This document shows positions 49,823-61,496 of a stretch of 64,000 nt of DNA, in pieces; positions within the stretch are counted from its first letter, which is position 1; every line of letters starts with the position of its first letter. The stretch comes from Stachybotrys elegans (taxonomy: Eukaryota > Ascomycota > Sordariomycetes > Hypocreales > Stachybotryaceae). The notes beneath the pieces were generated by a model. It saw only the letters and a list, made by a program, of their open reading frames with translations, searched no databases and was not told the DNA's origin. The stretch lies in NCBI GenBank assembly GCA_020746835.1, contig JAGPNK010000016.1:434001-498000 (forward strand). Reading direction: 5' to 3'. The position numbers and the translations under genes are program-made.

Positions 49823-51723
49823 TCAGTTTCCGTTCATTTCCTGGGCCAGGCCTTGCTCTAGAAGCTTTGGCAATTCGGCATCGACCCTTCCGAAGTATTC
49901 TATAGCCAGTCAGCCGTGAACAAAGACACGTGAGGAAGATTGAACGCCCACCAAAGACTTGGCTCCTCAGGCGAGTGGGAACCCCATGGAGCGTGGGGAG
50001 AATGTTGCGAAGGAACTGATTCTTGCCGTTTTTCTCCTTGCAGATGATGTGCCAGAGCTGCCTGGCCTGGACAAAGTCGTTGTCGGTGACGGACGTGGAG
50101 AAGGCCTCGACCTGGCCATTCCAGTGCTCATGGGTCGGGACCTGGACGCGTTTGCTGAAGCTGACAGGGCGGAGCTCAGAGAAGATATAGTCGGGGTCAC
50201 CGCCATAGTTGCCGTTCATGGTGCCAGGGCCGTCGCGGACGAAGGGGGCGTAGACCTTGTTGGTGGGCTTGTTAGGTGGCAGCTGGAAGTAGTTGGGACC
50301 GACGCGGTAGCGGTGGGCGTCTGGGTAGCTGAACATTCTGGCTTGGAGGACTGAGAAGGAGGTTAGGGGGGTGGAGGAGGAGGAGGAGGAGGGGAATTCA
50401 CCTGGATCAGCCGAAGGGCCGATGCCTGGGACCATGTTGGAGGGGGAGAAGCAGGCTTGCTCAACATCTTGGAAGTAATTGTTTGGCTAGGTGAGTTGAG
50501 AAAGTTAGTATGACGATTACCATGAAAAGGAGACGAGACAATGAAGAAAGGGGCGTACATTTTGGGTCAGAGTCATACGTCCAACACGGCGGAGGGGATA
50601 CTTGTCAAAGGGCCAGGTGTAGGTATCGTCAAAGATGTCGATGGGGGCATCTTTGACCTGGTCAGGCGTCATGACCTGGATACAGACGGCCCAGGAAGGG
50701 TAGTCGTCGTTCTCGATGGCGTTGAAGAGGTCCTTGACGTGGTAGTCGGGCTCTGTGCCGGCCAGGTGGACTGCCGTGTCCGAGTCCATGGTCTTGATGC
50801 CGTCTTCGGGCCTGAAGTGCCACTTGACGTAGACGTAGCTGCCGTCCTGCTTCTGCTTAGCCATGGGTGGGATGGGATGGGATGGGATGGGGCAGACTTA
50901 CAGCCTTGTTGAGGGTGTAGGTGTGGACGCTGAAGCCGTTGATGTGACGGAGAGACGCAGGGATGCCACGCTGGCCAAAGAGATGCATGAGGGCGTGGAT
51001 GCCCTCGGGGTTGTTGACGTGAAAGTCCCAGAACATGGCGTTGTCCGGGACGTTTGTCCTGGGGTGACGCTTGTGGCTGCGGTTCATGGAGGGGAACTTG
51101 ATGGGGTCGCGGATGAAGAAGACGGGCAGGTCGTTGAAGACAAAGTCCTGGATGCCCTCCTCGGTGTAGAGCTTGGTGGCCCAGCCGCGGACGTCGCGGA
51201 CCGTGTCGCTGGAGCCCTTCTCGCCGCCGACGGTCGAGATGCGCGTGAGGAGCTTGGTCTTCTTGCCGATGCGCGAGAGGAACTTGGCGTCGGTGAGGTC
51301 CGAGACGTCGTCGGTCACCTCGAACTCGCCAAAGGCGCCCGCTGCCTTGGCGTGGACGCTCCTGCGAAAGGGGGGGGGGTTCTGTTAGGCGACGATGTAG
51401 ATGGCTTCATGGGAATGGGCATGGTGTTTTGGCCTTACCGCTCGGGGATTCGCTCACGCGCAAAGTGGGCGAGAATCTCTACCGTCTGCACGTCGCTGAG
51501 GACGGCCAGGCCGCCGTTGCTGTGGCCGTAGCGGACCTGCTGGACGCATCCTGGGCGCTCGCTCGGCTGGCCTGGGATGCTGAGTTAGATAGACGATGGC
51601 GGTGGGAGGTGAGACATTTGGTGGGCCGTACCGTTGGCGAGCGTGCTGAGGGGGGTTTCGACCGACGTCTGGTGTGGGTGAGCGTCTCACGGCTATGTTT
51701 TCTGTAGTTTGTTTGCGTACCAT
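49823..51723 (-). CDS. Monofunctional haem catalase (small subunit type)
   Basis: Decomposes H2O2. Eight exons, complement of 51721-51723 (ATG only), 51632-51668, 51439-51571, 50902-51361, 50559-50855, 50402-50486, 49952-50350 and 49823-49899, give 496 residues. Active-site block RERIPERSVHAKAAGAFGEF (catalytic His61), DLPVFFIRDPIKFP, NMFW-region variant DNAMFWDFHVNNPEG, and the haem-ligand block RMFSYPDAHRYRVG with the axial Tyr. The family usually has FDRERIPER; here it is FARERIPER. The C-terminus ends AQEMNGN, not a PTS1 peroxisome signal, so a cytosolic location is likely. It diverges from the sulfite oxidase gene. Confidence 0.95.
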
Positions 51724-52673
51724 TTGATCTCTTATATTACTGGTGATGGTGGTGATGGTGTTGTGTAACTATCACGACATTTACGAGATGCGCACACACA
51801 CACACATATATAGCTATACAGCCAACATCACCCACCCGTTCATTGATTCATTGAACTCTGAAATTTGGTTCATCGCCGAACCCCGCAGTAAGACAGGCAC
51901 TCTCACTCTCCTCATGGCATCACGAAGCATAATCATCGTGCATCTTTGGCCTCCCCCTCTCCATCTCTCGACGGCGCACCGCTAGCACAGCCGTGACAAC
52001 TTAAACTTCAGCCCAGCGAGAACCCCCGAAACCCCGAGAGATGGGTCGTTCTCTTTATACGAATCAAAGCTAAAAACTCGCAAACGCCCTTTTTGACGTC
52101 ACGCACAGCCAATCGCGAGACTCGCCCCGAAGAAACGAGGGGTAAACCAGGGCCTCGTCTTTCCTTCGATGACCTGTCACTTTGTTGCTTGCGTGTACTG
52201 CAGATGCGAAGTGGCGTCACGCTCCTTGGAACCCCTCCAGATGGCAATCTGCGTCTAGACTCTCTTGCGGTCAATGGCCGGGAGTTGTGCACACAATGGA
52301 TGATGATGATGGCATGCCCGAGAATGCCGATGGCCTCCCATTGGAGAGACTATCCTCCTCACATGTTTCGGCATCCATTATTGGCCTTGATAAGCTTTCA
52401 GCTGAAGCCATTCCAGGCATCTACTGCGGAGATCCGCCGGCAACGCATCACACGTTGCAAGACGAGCTAGGGTTATCGGAGGTAGGGCTCTGTGTCTTAC
52501 CTTGATGCCATACCCCTCTGCTCCCCCCTCGTTGGGCACTCGAATCCATGATAGCTGTGGATAGTATAAAGAGCTGTGTGTACCTAAAGCTACCGCCCGC
52601 CCCTCCCCCTTCCCCTCCCTTCCTTCTCCCGTAGTACTATTGTGTAAAAGATAGATGATCTACTGAACCCATC
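51724..52673. promoter_or_regulatory. shared 950-bp promoter of catalase and sulfite oxidase
   Basis: Between divergent starts. TATAAA at 52565-52570 about 100 nt upstream of the sulfite oxidase ATG, followed by a C/T-only tract (about 52594-52630). A (CA)n-TATATA run at about 51791-51810 lies near the catalase start. Confidence 0.5.
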
Positions 52674-54510
52674 ATGCCGGCTATCAAAACTGCAAACCGT
52701 CCCGATGAGTGGAAGATTGAGCAGGGTCTGTCGGGGGCCGTCCTCCCTGTCTTGGACATGACGGGCCCCAAGACCAAGGCGATTCCTCCTCAGGAATTCG
52801 GTAAGCTCACCAAGGATGAAGACGCCATCAAGGCCGTCGGTGACCGCAACAAGCTGTTCAAGGCGGAGAGAAAGGGCTGGAAGGGGTACGTATGACCCTC
52901 TTGTGGGTGCAGGCCGGTGTGATGCCTTACATTCGCTGACGGCCATGATACTTCCAGATACGTCGAGTGGGAGAAGTATCCAGAAAAGAAGGCCGCCGCC
53001 CACAAGATCCTCACGTCCCAGACGTTCCCTCCCAACCCGGAGTTCCAGCTGGGCCCCATCCCAGGCACCAACCCCGTCCTGCCCGGTACGCACTGGAAGA
53101 TGTGGCACCACGCCATCGGCGGCGAGCTCGACGCCGTGCCCGACGACTCGTGGAAGCTGGTCCTCAAGGAGAAGCACCCGGACATGCTGCACCTCCTGCA
53201 GTTCCCCTACAACGGCGAGCCGCCCAAGCGCCTCGTCACGGACAAGGAGATCACGCCCAACTCGCTGCACTTTGTCCGCAACCACGGCGGCATCCCCATC
53301 ATTGACAAGGAGAATTATAGCTTTACGCTTGACGGCCTCGTCGCGAAGCCCCAGACCTTCACGCTCGACGACTTGATGGATGAGTCGAGGTTCCCGCGCA
53401 TGGAGAAGTACGTCACCATTCAGTGCTCGGGCACGCGCCGCATTGAGCAGATCCTCAAGTATCCTGGCCAGGGAGACGAGGTTCCGCAGGCGCCGTGGGC
53501 CGAGGGTGCCATCGGCACAGCCAAGTATGTGGGCATCAGCCTCAAGAAGGTCATCAAGGCGTGCGGTGGCCTGGTTGGCGAGGGCAAGCACCTCGAGCTG
53601 TACGGAGCCGACACCTACTTCAAGGTATGTAAATTGATTACAACACCATCTGATGATCAAGGCAAGCCTTTGTCGGTATGCTGACTCTTGGGGCGAGGAC
53701 GACAAAACCATGAACTACCTCGTCAGCGTCCCCTGGTCCAAGGTCAAGGCCAACGAGGTCATGCTGGCCTGGGAGATGAACGGCGAGCCTCTGCCCCGGA
53801 TCCACGGCTACCCTCTCCGCGTCGTCGTGCTGGGCTACATCGGGGCGCGCAGCGTCAAGTGGCTGTACCGCATCAAGGCCATCGAGACGCCGTCGTGGGC
53901 GCCCGTGCAGAGCCAGGAGTACCTCTACTTCCCGCAGCAGGTGGGCAAGCACAACTTCAAGCTGACGGACGGCATCCAGATCCAGGAGATGCCCGTCAGC
54001 TCGGCCATCATGTCGCCGTGGACCAAGCAGGTCGTGGTGCACAACGGCGCCATCCGCTGCAAGGGCTGGGCCTACTCGGGCGGCGGCCGCTGGCCCGAGA
54101 GGGTCGAGCTGTCGGCCGACGGCGGCTTCAACTGGTACACGGTGCCGCTCTCCAAGCTCTCCAAGAAGCGCGCCTGGACGTGGCGCACCTGGGAGATGGA
54201 CCTGCCCTGCGACGTCGAGGGCTGGGTCGAGATTGTGTGCCGCTGCTGGGACAACGCGCTCAACACGCAGCCGCCCGACGTGCGCACCGCCTGGAACTGG
54301 GGCCTTCACGTCACGAGCTCCTGCCACCGCATCTCCGTCTACAGCGTCAACAAGACGAAGCCGCTGACAAGGGCCCGCATGGACGAGTTTGACGAGAAGG
54401 GCGTGCCGTTTGGGCCCATCACGGTGCCGCTGGCGTGGCCCTCGCAGGGCTGGGACGAGTATGGCGAGTTTTGGAAGAAGAATGGCCCGCGGGACGCTGC
54501 GGATGAGTGA
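52674..54510 (+). CDS. SUOX: Sulfite oxidase, molybdenum type without haem domain
   Basis: Oxidises sulfite to sulfate at a molybdopterin centre. Exons 52674-52885, 52958-53624 and 53698-54510 give 563 residues. Molybdopterin domain: YSFTLDGLVAKPQTFTLDDL, the Mo-ligand cysteine in TIQCSGTRRIEQ (Cys227), ELYGADTYFK, MLAWEMNGEPLPRIHGYPLR and GARSVKWLYRI. The dimerisation domain has GWAYSGGGRWPERVELSADG and WNWGLHVTSSCHR. No N-terminal cytochrome b5 domain, unlike the animal enzyme and like the plant one, which uses O2 and releases H2O2. The C-terminus (AADE) is not a PTS1. Intron 2 was set at 53625-53697; a shorter 36-nt alternative is below usual intron size. Confidence 0.92.
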
Positions 54511-56646
54511 GAGGTGGGATATACACGCTGATGAAAGGAAGTCGGTCGTAAGCAGGAGTGGCGTTGCTGCCAGTTGGTGAAGATGTTTTCACGGTGGTCG
54601 TCATGCTATGAGATGATGATGTCGAAGAAAAAAAAAATAGTCTCGGTGTTTACTCTAATAGTAAGCTATATATTGTTCTTGGTCAGATCCTTCAGTCCTC
54701 TTTGTCGGTCAGTCCTCAGGAAACCCCTGGGCTCTGAATCCATAGGATGAATGTAGCGGCCGGACACTGAGATGGTCTTCCCCAGTCCCCATCCATTCCA
54801 CAACCGAGAATCAATGACCGGACGAGAATGGTTGAATCGTGAGGAAGACGATCCATCTAGGAAACCACGTTGTGCCTGGAACGTGTTGTGCCGTGCCTCA
54901 TCTTGTAAAAGCGTAATCATCTCGATACCCCCCCCTCCCGGTGTTGGCAAGCCCGGACAGCGTTTTGGATTGCATAAAACACTGCCCACGATCCTGTGAT
55001 GCGGTTAACTCTGCCAAGTGTGAGCAATGGCAATCACGAGGTATCACAGCAGAAACACGGCGAACCGGCCCGTTGACGGCTCACAGAACTCCAGTTGGTG
55101 GTGCCCTGTACAAGACCAAGCTCGTCATCTCCCATGGGACGGGTTCTTCCTCATTAACTTCCAAGAGGAGCGTGCTGCACAGGAGATTCTCCGGGAGCGA
55201 AGTAAACTGGGCTCGGGTGCACACATCCCGTCCAAGCAGCGAACCACAACGTACGAAGGGTCTGGATGATGGCGCTTCTTCCGCTTCTCATTGCCAACAA
55301 ACAACAGAGCCATCGCGTCTGAGATCGGCTCCGGCCCTTTCATCCAGGCGCTTTTCCCGTTCTTGGGCGGGAAGTATTTCGCACATGCCTCGCAGAACCC
55401 GATCGATCTTGAGATTGTTGATGGTAGGCAGAGAGCTGCGTGAATGCTGAACCCTGCCAATCCTCCCGTCTGGTAAGACCATGTGTAGGGTTTGGTCAAG
55501 CGATCGCAAGTCGTTTGTCGTATGATGCGAGCTGGTGGAAATTCAGATGTAACTCGATTTCCCACGTCACAGCATCTGAGGAGTGTGTTCCCTGGTGAGC
55601 GAAGCTGCTTGAATGCCGACGAAACAGGTTTGGCGGCAGGCAAAACGTCTCGTGAATATCTTCGGGTTTGTTGAAGGCCACGGCGTAATCAGGAGCACAA
55701 GATAGACCTGTCTGACTGGATCTGCCTCACCCAAATCGCGGCATGCTATTGGATTCCAACGCTGTACCACATGTTTGTGGGCACTCTTCCATATCACGAG
55801 TCGGGATTCAGGTGGCCTCAGCCGTCTCAGAACGTTCTTACGAGAACTTGTACTCTGGCACATGCTCAATGAGGGAGACCTTGGCATTGGGTGGTATTCC
55901 TTGCGCTTGGGCGATAATGCCTGCGGAGTAGAGTCTTGCGCCCGTCGAAATCGCAGGGTTCACCAGAAAGCTTGGGCTGCTGGGAAGGTCGGGAACAACG
56001 ATCTCTTTGGCGCAGGAGTACACCGCCAGTGTCAATGGTGAACACGGCCCGACCAGAGTCGCTTGGACGGTTTCCTGGGGAAGGTGACGACACACCTTGG
56101 CGCTCTAGTAGTGGGCAAAGACAACGGAGTTGAGTGCTTCGGAAACGTGGTGCGTGTTTGACGACTGTGGTACCCTTTGATCCTCAACTCCCAGCTCGGG
56201 ACATCAAGGTATACCCAGCGCTGCTGCCGTCTTCTTCCACTCCAGTCCCTCCTTGCTGGGACCAAGCTTGAAGGTGCAGCTACGTATGAAGTCTGCCTTG
56301 AGGGGCGGCGAGCACACCGGCCATTGAGACCTAAGAATCCAGAGGTCTTCCAGGACTCGTCGCAGAACGTGGAGGGCTTGCACCTCCTCTCGAGTCATCT
56401 GGTTCTTGACTTCAGATAGATCGCTGTGGAGTTACAGAGCTGTGGTGACTTCTCATCGAGACCCGAGAAGCCACGCACCACCCAGAGCTGCCTCGTTCTT
56501 CCTGGCAGTGATCGTGGGGGTTGTACGTTCATCGGGGCTCTAGTCCGGCCACCTGGTCTGTAGTCGCTGACCTTCAGTGATGTCGGGCCTTCCCACATGG
56601 TGTGATGAGACGCCCGGTCTTCTTCGTCAATGGGCATATCTTGCAG

Positions 56647-57204
56647 CTAAGTGAGCATAGAGGTTTGTGCTGATGTTACCACCGTTTCTGGTCGCCACTC
56701 CGTCCGGTTCAATTCTCTGGCACCGGATAAGGCGTCCGAGCAAGCACACCACTCGCTCTGCCATCTGGAGATGGTCCGTATATTCGAAGAAGCCTTTGGG
56801 TTTGCCTTGCGCTTCCCCGTCCAGCCTTTCTTCTTTGCGAGGGCTGAATCACTGAGGATTCTGTACCGGAGGACTAGTCTGTCCTCCTTGCAGCTCTCCT
56901 CAACTGGCCTTAGGGTCATCCGGCAGTTGTCGTACCAGTGGTGGATACCACAATTGAGAGAGACGATGTTTTGGACAATGTCCACGGTCTCCTCCTTTAC
57001 GGGGGCCGTGTATAGGCTGATTCTCTCGCCTCCCCAAATATCCCATAGCATCGACAGCAGGGCCGTGAATCTACCCAGCGGCGTCGTAAAGGCATGGACG
57101 CAGCCACTCTCGCGGTCAAAGACGACTCGGGTCGTGCTGTTGGCCAGAACGAAAGTGGATTCGATGCCGCTGCATCTGCATTTCCCGGCATGACCGCGGT
57201 CCAC
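56647..57204 (-). pseudogene. remnant resembling fungal HNH endonuclease-domain protein
   Basis: A 185-codon frame on the minus strand contains LSMLWDIWGGERISLY, then VQNIVSLNCGIHHWYDNCRM, TLRPVEESCKEDRLVLRYRI. The order (W...FWG...V...QNLI.L....H..W......L.P......L...F) is that of the second half of the HNH nuclease domains common in filamentous fungi. The preceding part, where the AHI/PF histidine motif should be, is not readable, and neighbouring frames carry other fragments, so frameshifts are likely. Family call is tentative and rests on my memory of the pattern. Confidence 0.4.
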
Positions 57205-60200
57205 GTGTCGCTTTGAAGCGATGGCTGCCGTGAGGAGAGGGCGGACCGAGAACCCAGGGCGGGTTGGTATTCAGAAACTCTGAGGGCCATCTCCACCATG
57301 GGATTGGGGCTGGAACTTTGTTCGGAGAAGAGATTGCGCGCTTGGGTTGCCTCTCGAATGTGCTCTCTTCTGCGCCGGATTCCAGGGCATTTCTGATAGC
57401 CAGCACAACCTCCCGAGATGCCCGTGGATGGAATGTTTCTTCCAGTACTCTCAAGGTTTGGAAGAGCTGAGATCATGGCGACAGTATAGTGGTTGTTTCG
57501 TTTTCACTTGCGGCAGCGCCAGAACGCGGTATGTTCGTAGCATCCGGCTTTCAGTGGTCAACTGGAAGCGTAGTTGCGGCCGTCGTTGCTGCTTCGCCCT
57601 TTGAAGCCTTAGCCCTTAAAGTACTCGGAGAGAATGGGAAGAAGGTCTCCGATCCGTCGTATTGTTGAAACAGGCAAGACATGTCATGCGCGACCCGGCA
57701 CCCTACCAGACAGAGCATGTTGCTCTTGTCTTCGTGCGTTTTCCGTTTCATGAGCCACCACCAGTGGCATGCCAGCCGAGTTGTTTTGGTAGATCGGGAA
57801 TGGTTCGGTTGCTGCGGGTGCTGGGAAGCATGGCTTGGGCCAGTATAATTATTGGCTAGCAACTGTCCAGTTCGCCGTGTTGTTGATGCGCGTGTTGAAG
57901 CAAGAAAGAAGTATTTTCCAGGACTCATCGCTCGGCTCGGGCAGACGACGTTTGCATCCATCTCCACATGGCAGAGGGAAAGATTTGTAAAGCCAAGACG
58001 GCAACAGCAGAGAGAGTTCGGTAGTGTTGAGAAGCTCAACTACTAGGTCCTCATCCTCATGGTATCTGGCTACCATGTTGCTGGAGCTCACAATAATGAC
58101 TCTCCTATCGCTTGCGTACCTCCGCGAGGCTGTACTCGACGCCAAACGAGATGGGCTCAAAGCTCGCGCTCAAGCGTTGGACCGCCCAACGTGTTGTCAA
58201 TGTCTTGCCCGCGTTATGAAATCATGTCGCTCTGAAGCTGTCGCCGAATAGTACCCTGACACATAGCGATCAAATCCACCACGACCACAAATGCAGCTCC
58301 CACCCATGAATCTTCTGTGCCTCTGGGACATCCTAGAAGAGGCTGGGGCTCTGCTACATGGCGCCAGCCACGATCTGCCTGAACGACACAAAAGTCGGTG
58401 GGTTTACCGGCCAAGCCTAGGGGGCGGTGTTGGACACCAGTGATTGGGAAAGCGGTGATACCCGAAGTCGGATCGTAAAATCGAATAGTGTTGGGATAGC
58501 TGCTATCCCGGAGAGTAGCGAGCACCATTGCCTGAAATGTGGTCGTCGGGGAGAGAATGCCGGCTAGAAGGAGGGATCGGTGTTTGACGTGACGAGCTGT
58601 TGTAAACTTGTTGATATGCACCTCCAACTCCAGCCCGGCGCTCAAGCTCCGTTAGAACATTCCTTTCCCACTGGCCCGGATACTTCTGTAACATCCTCTT
58701 GCCAGTATCGTCCCAGATATGTTTGATTGCGCGTCATAGGGCCGCGTATTCCTCTTGCCACCCACCATGCTGGGGCTCCGAGCCGGCAGAGGCGCCTTCA
58801 GGGACATGCGCCTAGCACGTTTCTCCCTTCGCGTTCACCAGTTCGAATGTGACGTGGTCGACATGGTTATTGCAGAAGCAAGCCGTACAGCTCCCACCTA
58901 TATCGATCAGCCTGGTTCAAGACAGCATGTGTAAACCTACCCGCTCCGTCTCGACATGGGACAAAGTCGTAGTCAACAAAGTCTCGCTCGGTATGCTGGT
59001 CAATCCATTGGACCGTCCTCCGGATACATTCCAAGCACCAGTCGTCAATGTGCCGGACAGCGTAGGCGTTCGTCGTAGTGGTAGACATGGTTGCGAGTGC
59101 CTTTGAGGTGAAGTGCATTGGGAAATAAAGAACGCTGAGTCGCAACGGGCGATCGACTTTCGCACACTGAAGCATGGGGAACGTGGCTTCAGTTTGACCA
59201 TCCCTCCAGCTTTCCATATACTCGACATGCTTCACATGGAGGAACGTTCGATCTGCGAATGTCTTCGAGCAGCACAGCCCGCCGGCGGTGGTGAGCTCAT
59301 GCACGACGCGGACCAGACACAGAGCCATTGGCATTGCCGACAGTGGTAGACGCGAGCTCCTCTGTCGTGAAGATTGGCCTGCTCGCATATCCAAACAAAA
59401 CAGAGAGTGGCGCTGTGCAGCGGCACAGAAGCGAGATCCGGGGCTTCAAGTTGTGATAGTCAAGGTACCGCGCGCCAGCAGGTTCCTTCGCCTGCATGGC
59501 GGTCTCCTGGATGGAACTGACAAACAGCAGCCCAACCGCTCGTTGGGATGTGCGATGGGTAAGGGCCAAAGACTTGTTCATCAACCAGCAGATGCGCGGC
59601 GGGGCCTGTTATTGAATTTGGCAGCTACACCAATAGGCCCACGCAGGTAGTGCAGACCATTGATGAGGGGCGATCTCTGTGGTGGCCAGCATCATCGAAC
59701 GTGTTGGTTTTGTGAGCTACCCTGGTGTTTTGACTGTTGTCGCAGATTCTCTGGGCTTCTTTGGCAGGTCGAGTGGATTTCCAGAGAACCAGGGGCCAAG
59801 CCGTGCAGACCGTTGCGGCCTGCCTTGAGGCCTACTGCGTGCCTAGGCGCTGGCCAACAGTGGCTGTGAGGCTGTCATGTTGATGCGGCATGGAAAGGGT
59901 GTTCGACGACATTGGCGGAACCCGAAAGATAACTCCTGGTAGTTGCTTGCTTGACGTCACTGTCCGGGGGAGAGAAACATAAAGTGTTGCGTAGAGACTC
60001 CTAGGAGCCTCTTTGCCAGGGACATCATATCTCCTCTTTTCGCATACCTTGTTGTCAAAGTATACGGGGTCTGCTCCACGCATGTGACGGTCTCTTTCGT
60101 CCGAGACTTCCATCGAAGAGCACCTTCCGGCCGGGGCGATAGATCCTGTTGACTTCCCCCGTTCCGGATAATGGGGGGTTTCTGGTTGAGAGGGTGAGAC

Positions 60201-60211
60201 ACTTGTTGGTT

Positions 60212-60487
60212 GGGACGGGACCAGGACCAGTAAGTCGTATCCATCCCTCCTTGCCGTTGTCGTTGCTATTATCGCTGACTTCCCACAGCCAAGAGAAACT
60301 GCCGGGACGGGACCAGGAGCAGATAAGTCGTACTCATCCCTCCTTGCCGTTGTCGTTGCATTGTCTCTGGCTTCCCACAGCCAAGAGAAACGGCTGGGAC
60401 GGGACCGGGACCAAGACCAGTAAGTCGTACCCATCCCTCCCTGCCGTTGCTATTATCGCTGACTTCCCACAGCCAAGAGGAACGGCA
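60212..60487. repeat. three tandem 92-bp units with intron-like core
   Basis: Units begin with GGGACGGGACC at 60212, 60304 and 60396. Each reads GGGACGGGACC..., (G)TAAGTCGTA, CCTCCTTGCCGTTG, CTGACTTCCCACAG (or TCTGGCTTCCCACAG), CCAAGAG. Units 1 and 3 keep a complete GTAAGT...CTGAC...CACAG arrangement (60230-60288 and 60420-60472); unit 2 has GATAAG instead of GTAAGT. Not inside any gene I can recognise. Confidence 0.85.
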
Positions 60488-61496
60488 CGAGTAATTGCCA
60501 CAACCGCCTTGCTACTCGTTGGCCACTTTGATTGACGTCTCGGTGTAGAGTAGGGGTCAAAGGCCAATGGCCAGTCGCGAAGGCTATGAGGGTGCCGTTC
60601 TCGAGCGCGTAGGATGCGGATGGGAAAAGGGAACCTGTTCTGAGTATGCCGTCAGTCAATGTCTGCATGATTCAAGAGATGTGCATACCTATCTCCATCA
60701 CTTCGGCTGCTTCTGGTCTGAGGCAGAGTGCTTGTTGAAATGGCATGCCCCTCACGGCTTCTCTGCACGCCATACCTCCACAGTCTACTACCGGTAACCA
60801 AGCCGACATGTCCAGCGGTAGGCGGATGGGACAATTGTGCGATAGTGCTCTTGGGAAAGCAGCAAGAAGTAGGTTCGGGGTAGTCTGCACAACGCCTTCT
60901 CGCCAAGGGGGATTCGTGAATCCTTGTGGTGCTGCACTGCAGTGTGTCGTGGCATGCTTCCGGGCAGTGAAAACGTTCCAGAAGCGGTTCGTGTTTGTCG
61001 TCTTTCCCCCTTTCGTGAAAGGGGTACGTGACTCAGCTTGGCATCCTGGCCTTCAGAGTCTTGACAGAGTTTCGACTGCTGAAGGCCAGGCCTGACGACC
61101 AAGAATGAAGTTGTCTGAGGAGGACAATGAACGGAAAGTGACGGTGGAAGTCTGGGTGTTAAGTAGAAAATCACCTGGTAGTTGGACAAGGACCATCATT
61201 GCGGACTTGCCGAGCAAAGGGATAGATGACGACGCAGCGGCGTAGCTGAAGGGTTGCACAATCTGCAGGCATTGCGGCAGTTGCGTATTGATTGTTGTTG
61301 AGGTCCTATTATTCACCCCATGGTATCTAGCGGCCTGCATCAACCCGAAGCATTGCCAATATTTGCAGGGACACGTCACGACGGGAGTCGGCATAAGCGC
61401 TTACTCTGGATTCAGGCTACGTACCATCTGGACGATCTCGTTGAGGCCCTTGCACGGTAACGCCGGCCCTGTTTTGTTCATTCAGCTCTTGCCTGT

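Larger units (their letters stand above)
54511..61496. other. 7-kb region with no intact gene
   Basis: Both strands contain many medium frames (60-200 codons) that overlap and change frame, with no clean start, splice pattern or full domain. One segment on the minus strand (56860-57060) resembles an HNH-nuclease domain; a 92-bp tandem repeat lies at 60212-60487. Base composition is not visibly AT-rich, so there is no sign by eye of heavy repeat-induced point mutation. It reads as decayed coding sequence plus intergenic DNA. Confidence 0.5.

Noticed and set aside
50863..51531. 222-codon plus-strand open frame
   Set aside because: Antisense to catalase exons and spanning its introns.
53625..53660. 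36-nt intron in sulfite oxidase giving an ASLCRYADSWGE insert
   Set aside because: Below usual fungal intron length; the 73-nt alternative has a CTGAC branch site and joins conserved blocks directly.
53638..54327. 229-codon minus-strand open frame
   Set aside because: Antisense to sulfite oxidase; composition typical of a shadow frame.
54511..61496. Repeat-induced point mutation as the cause of decay
   Set aside because: Region is not visibly AT-rich or TpA-enriched by eye; a dinucleotide index would be needed to test it properly.
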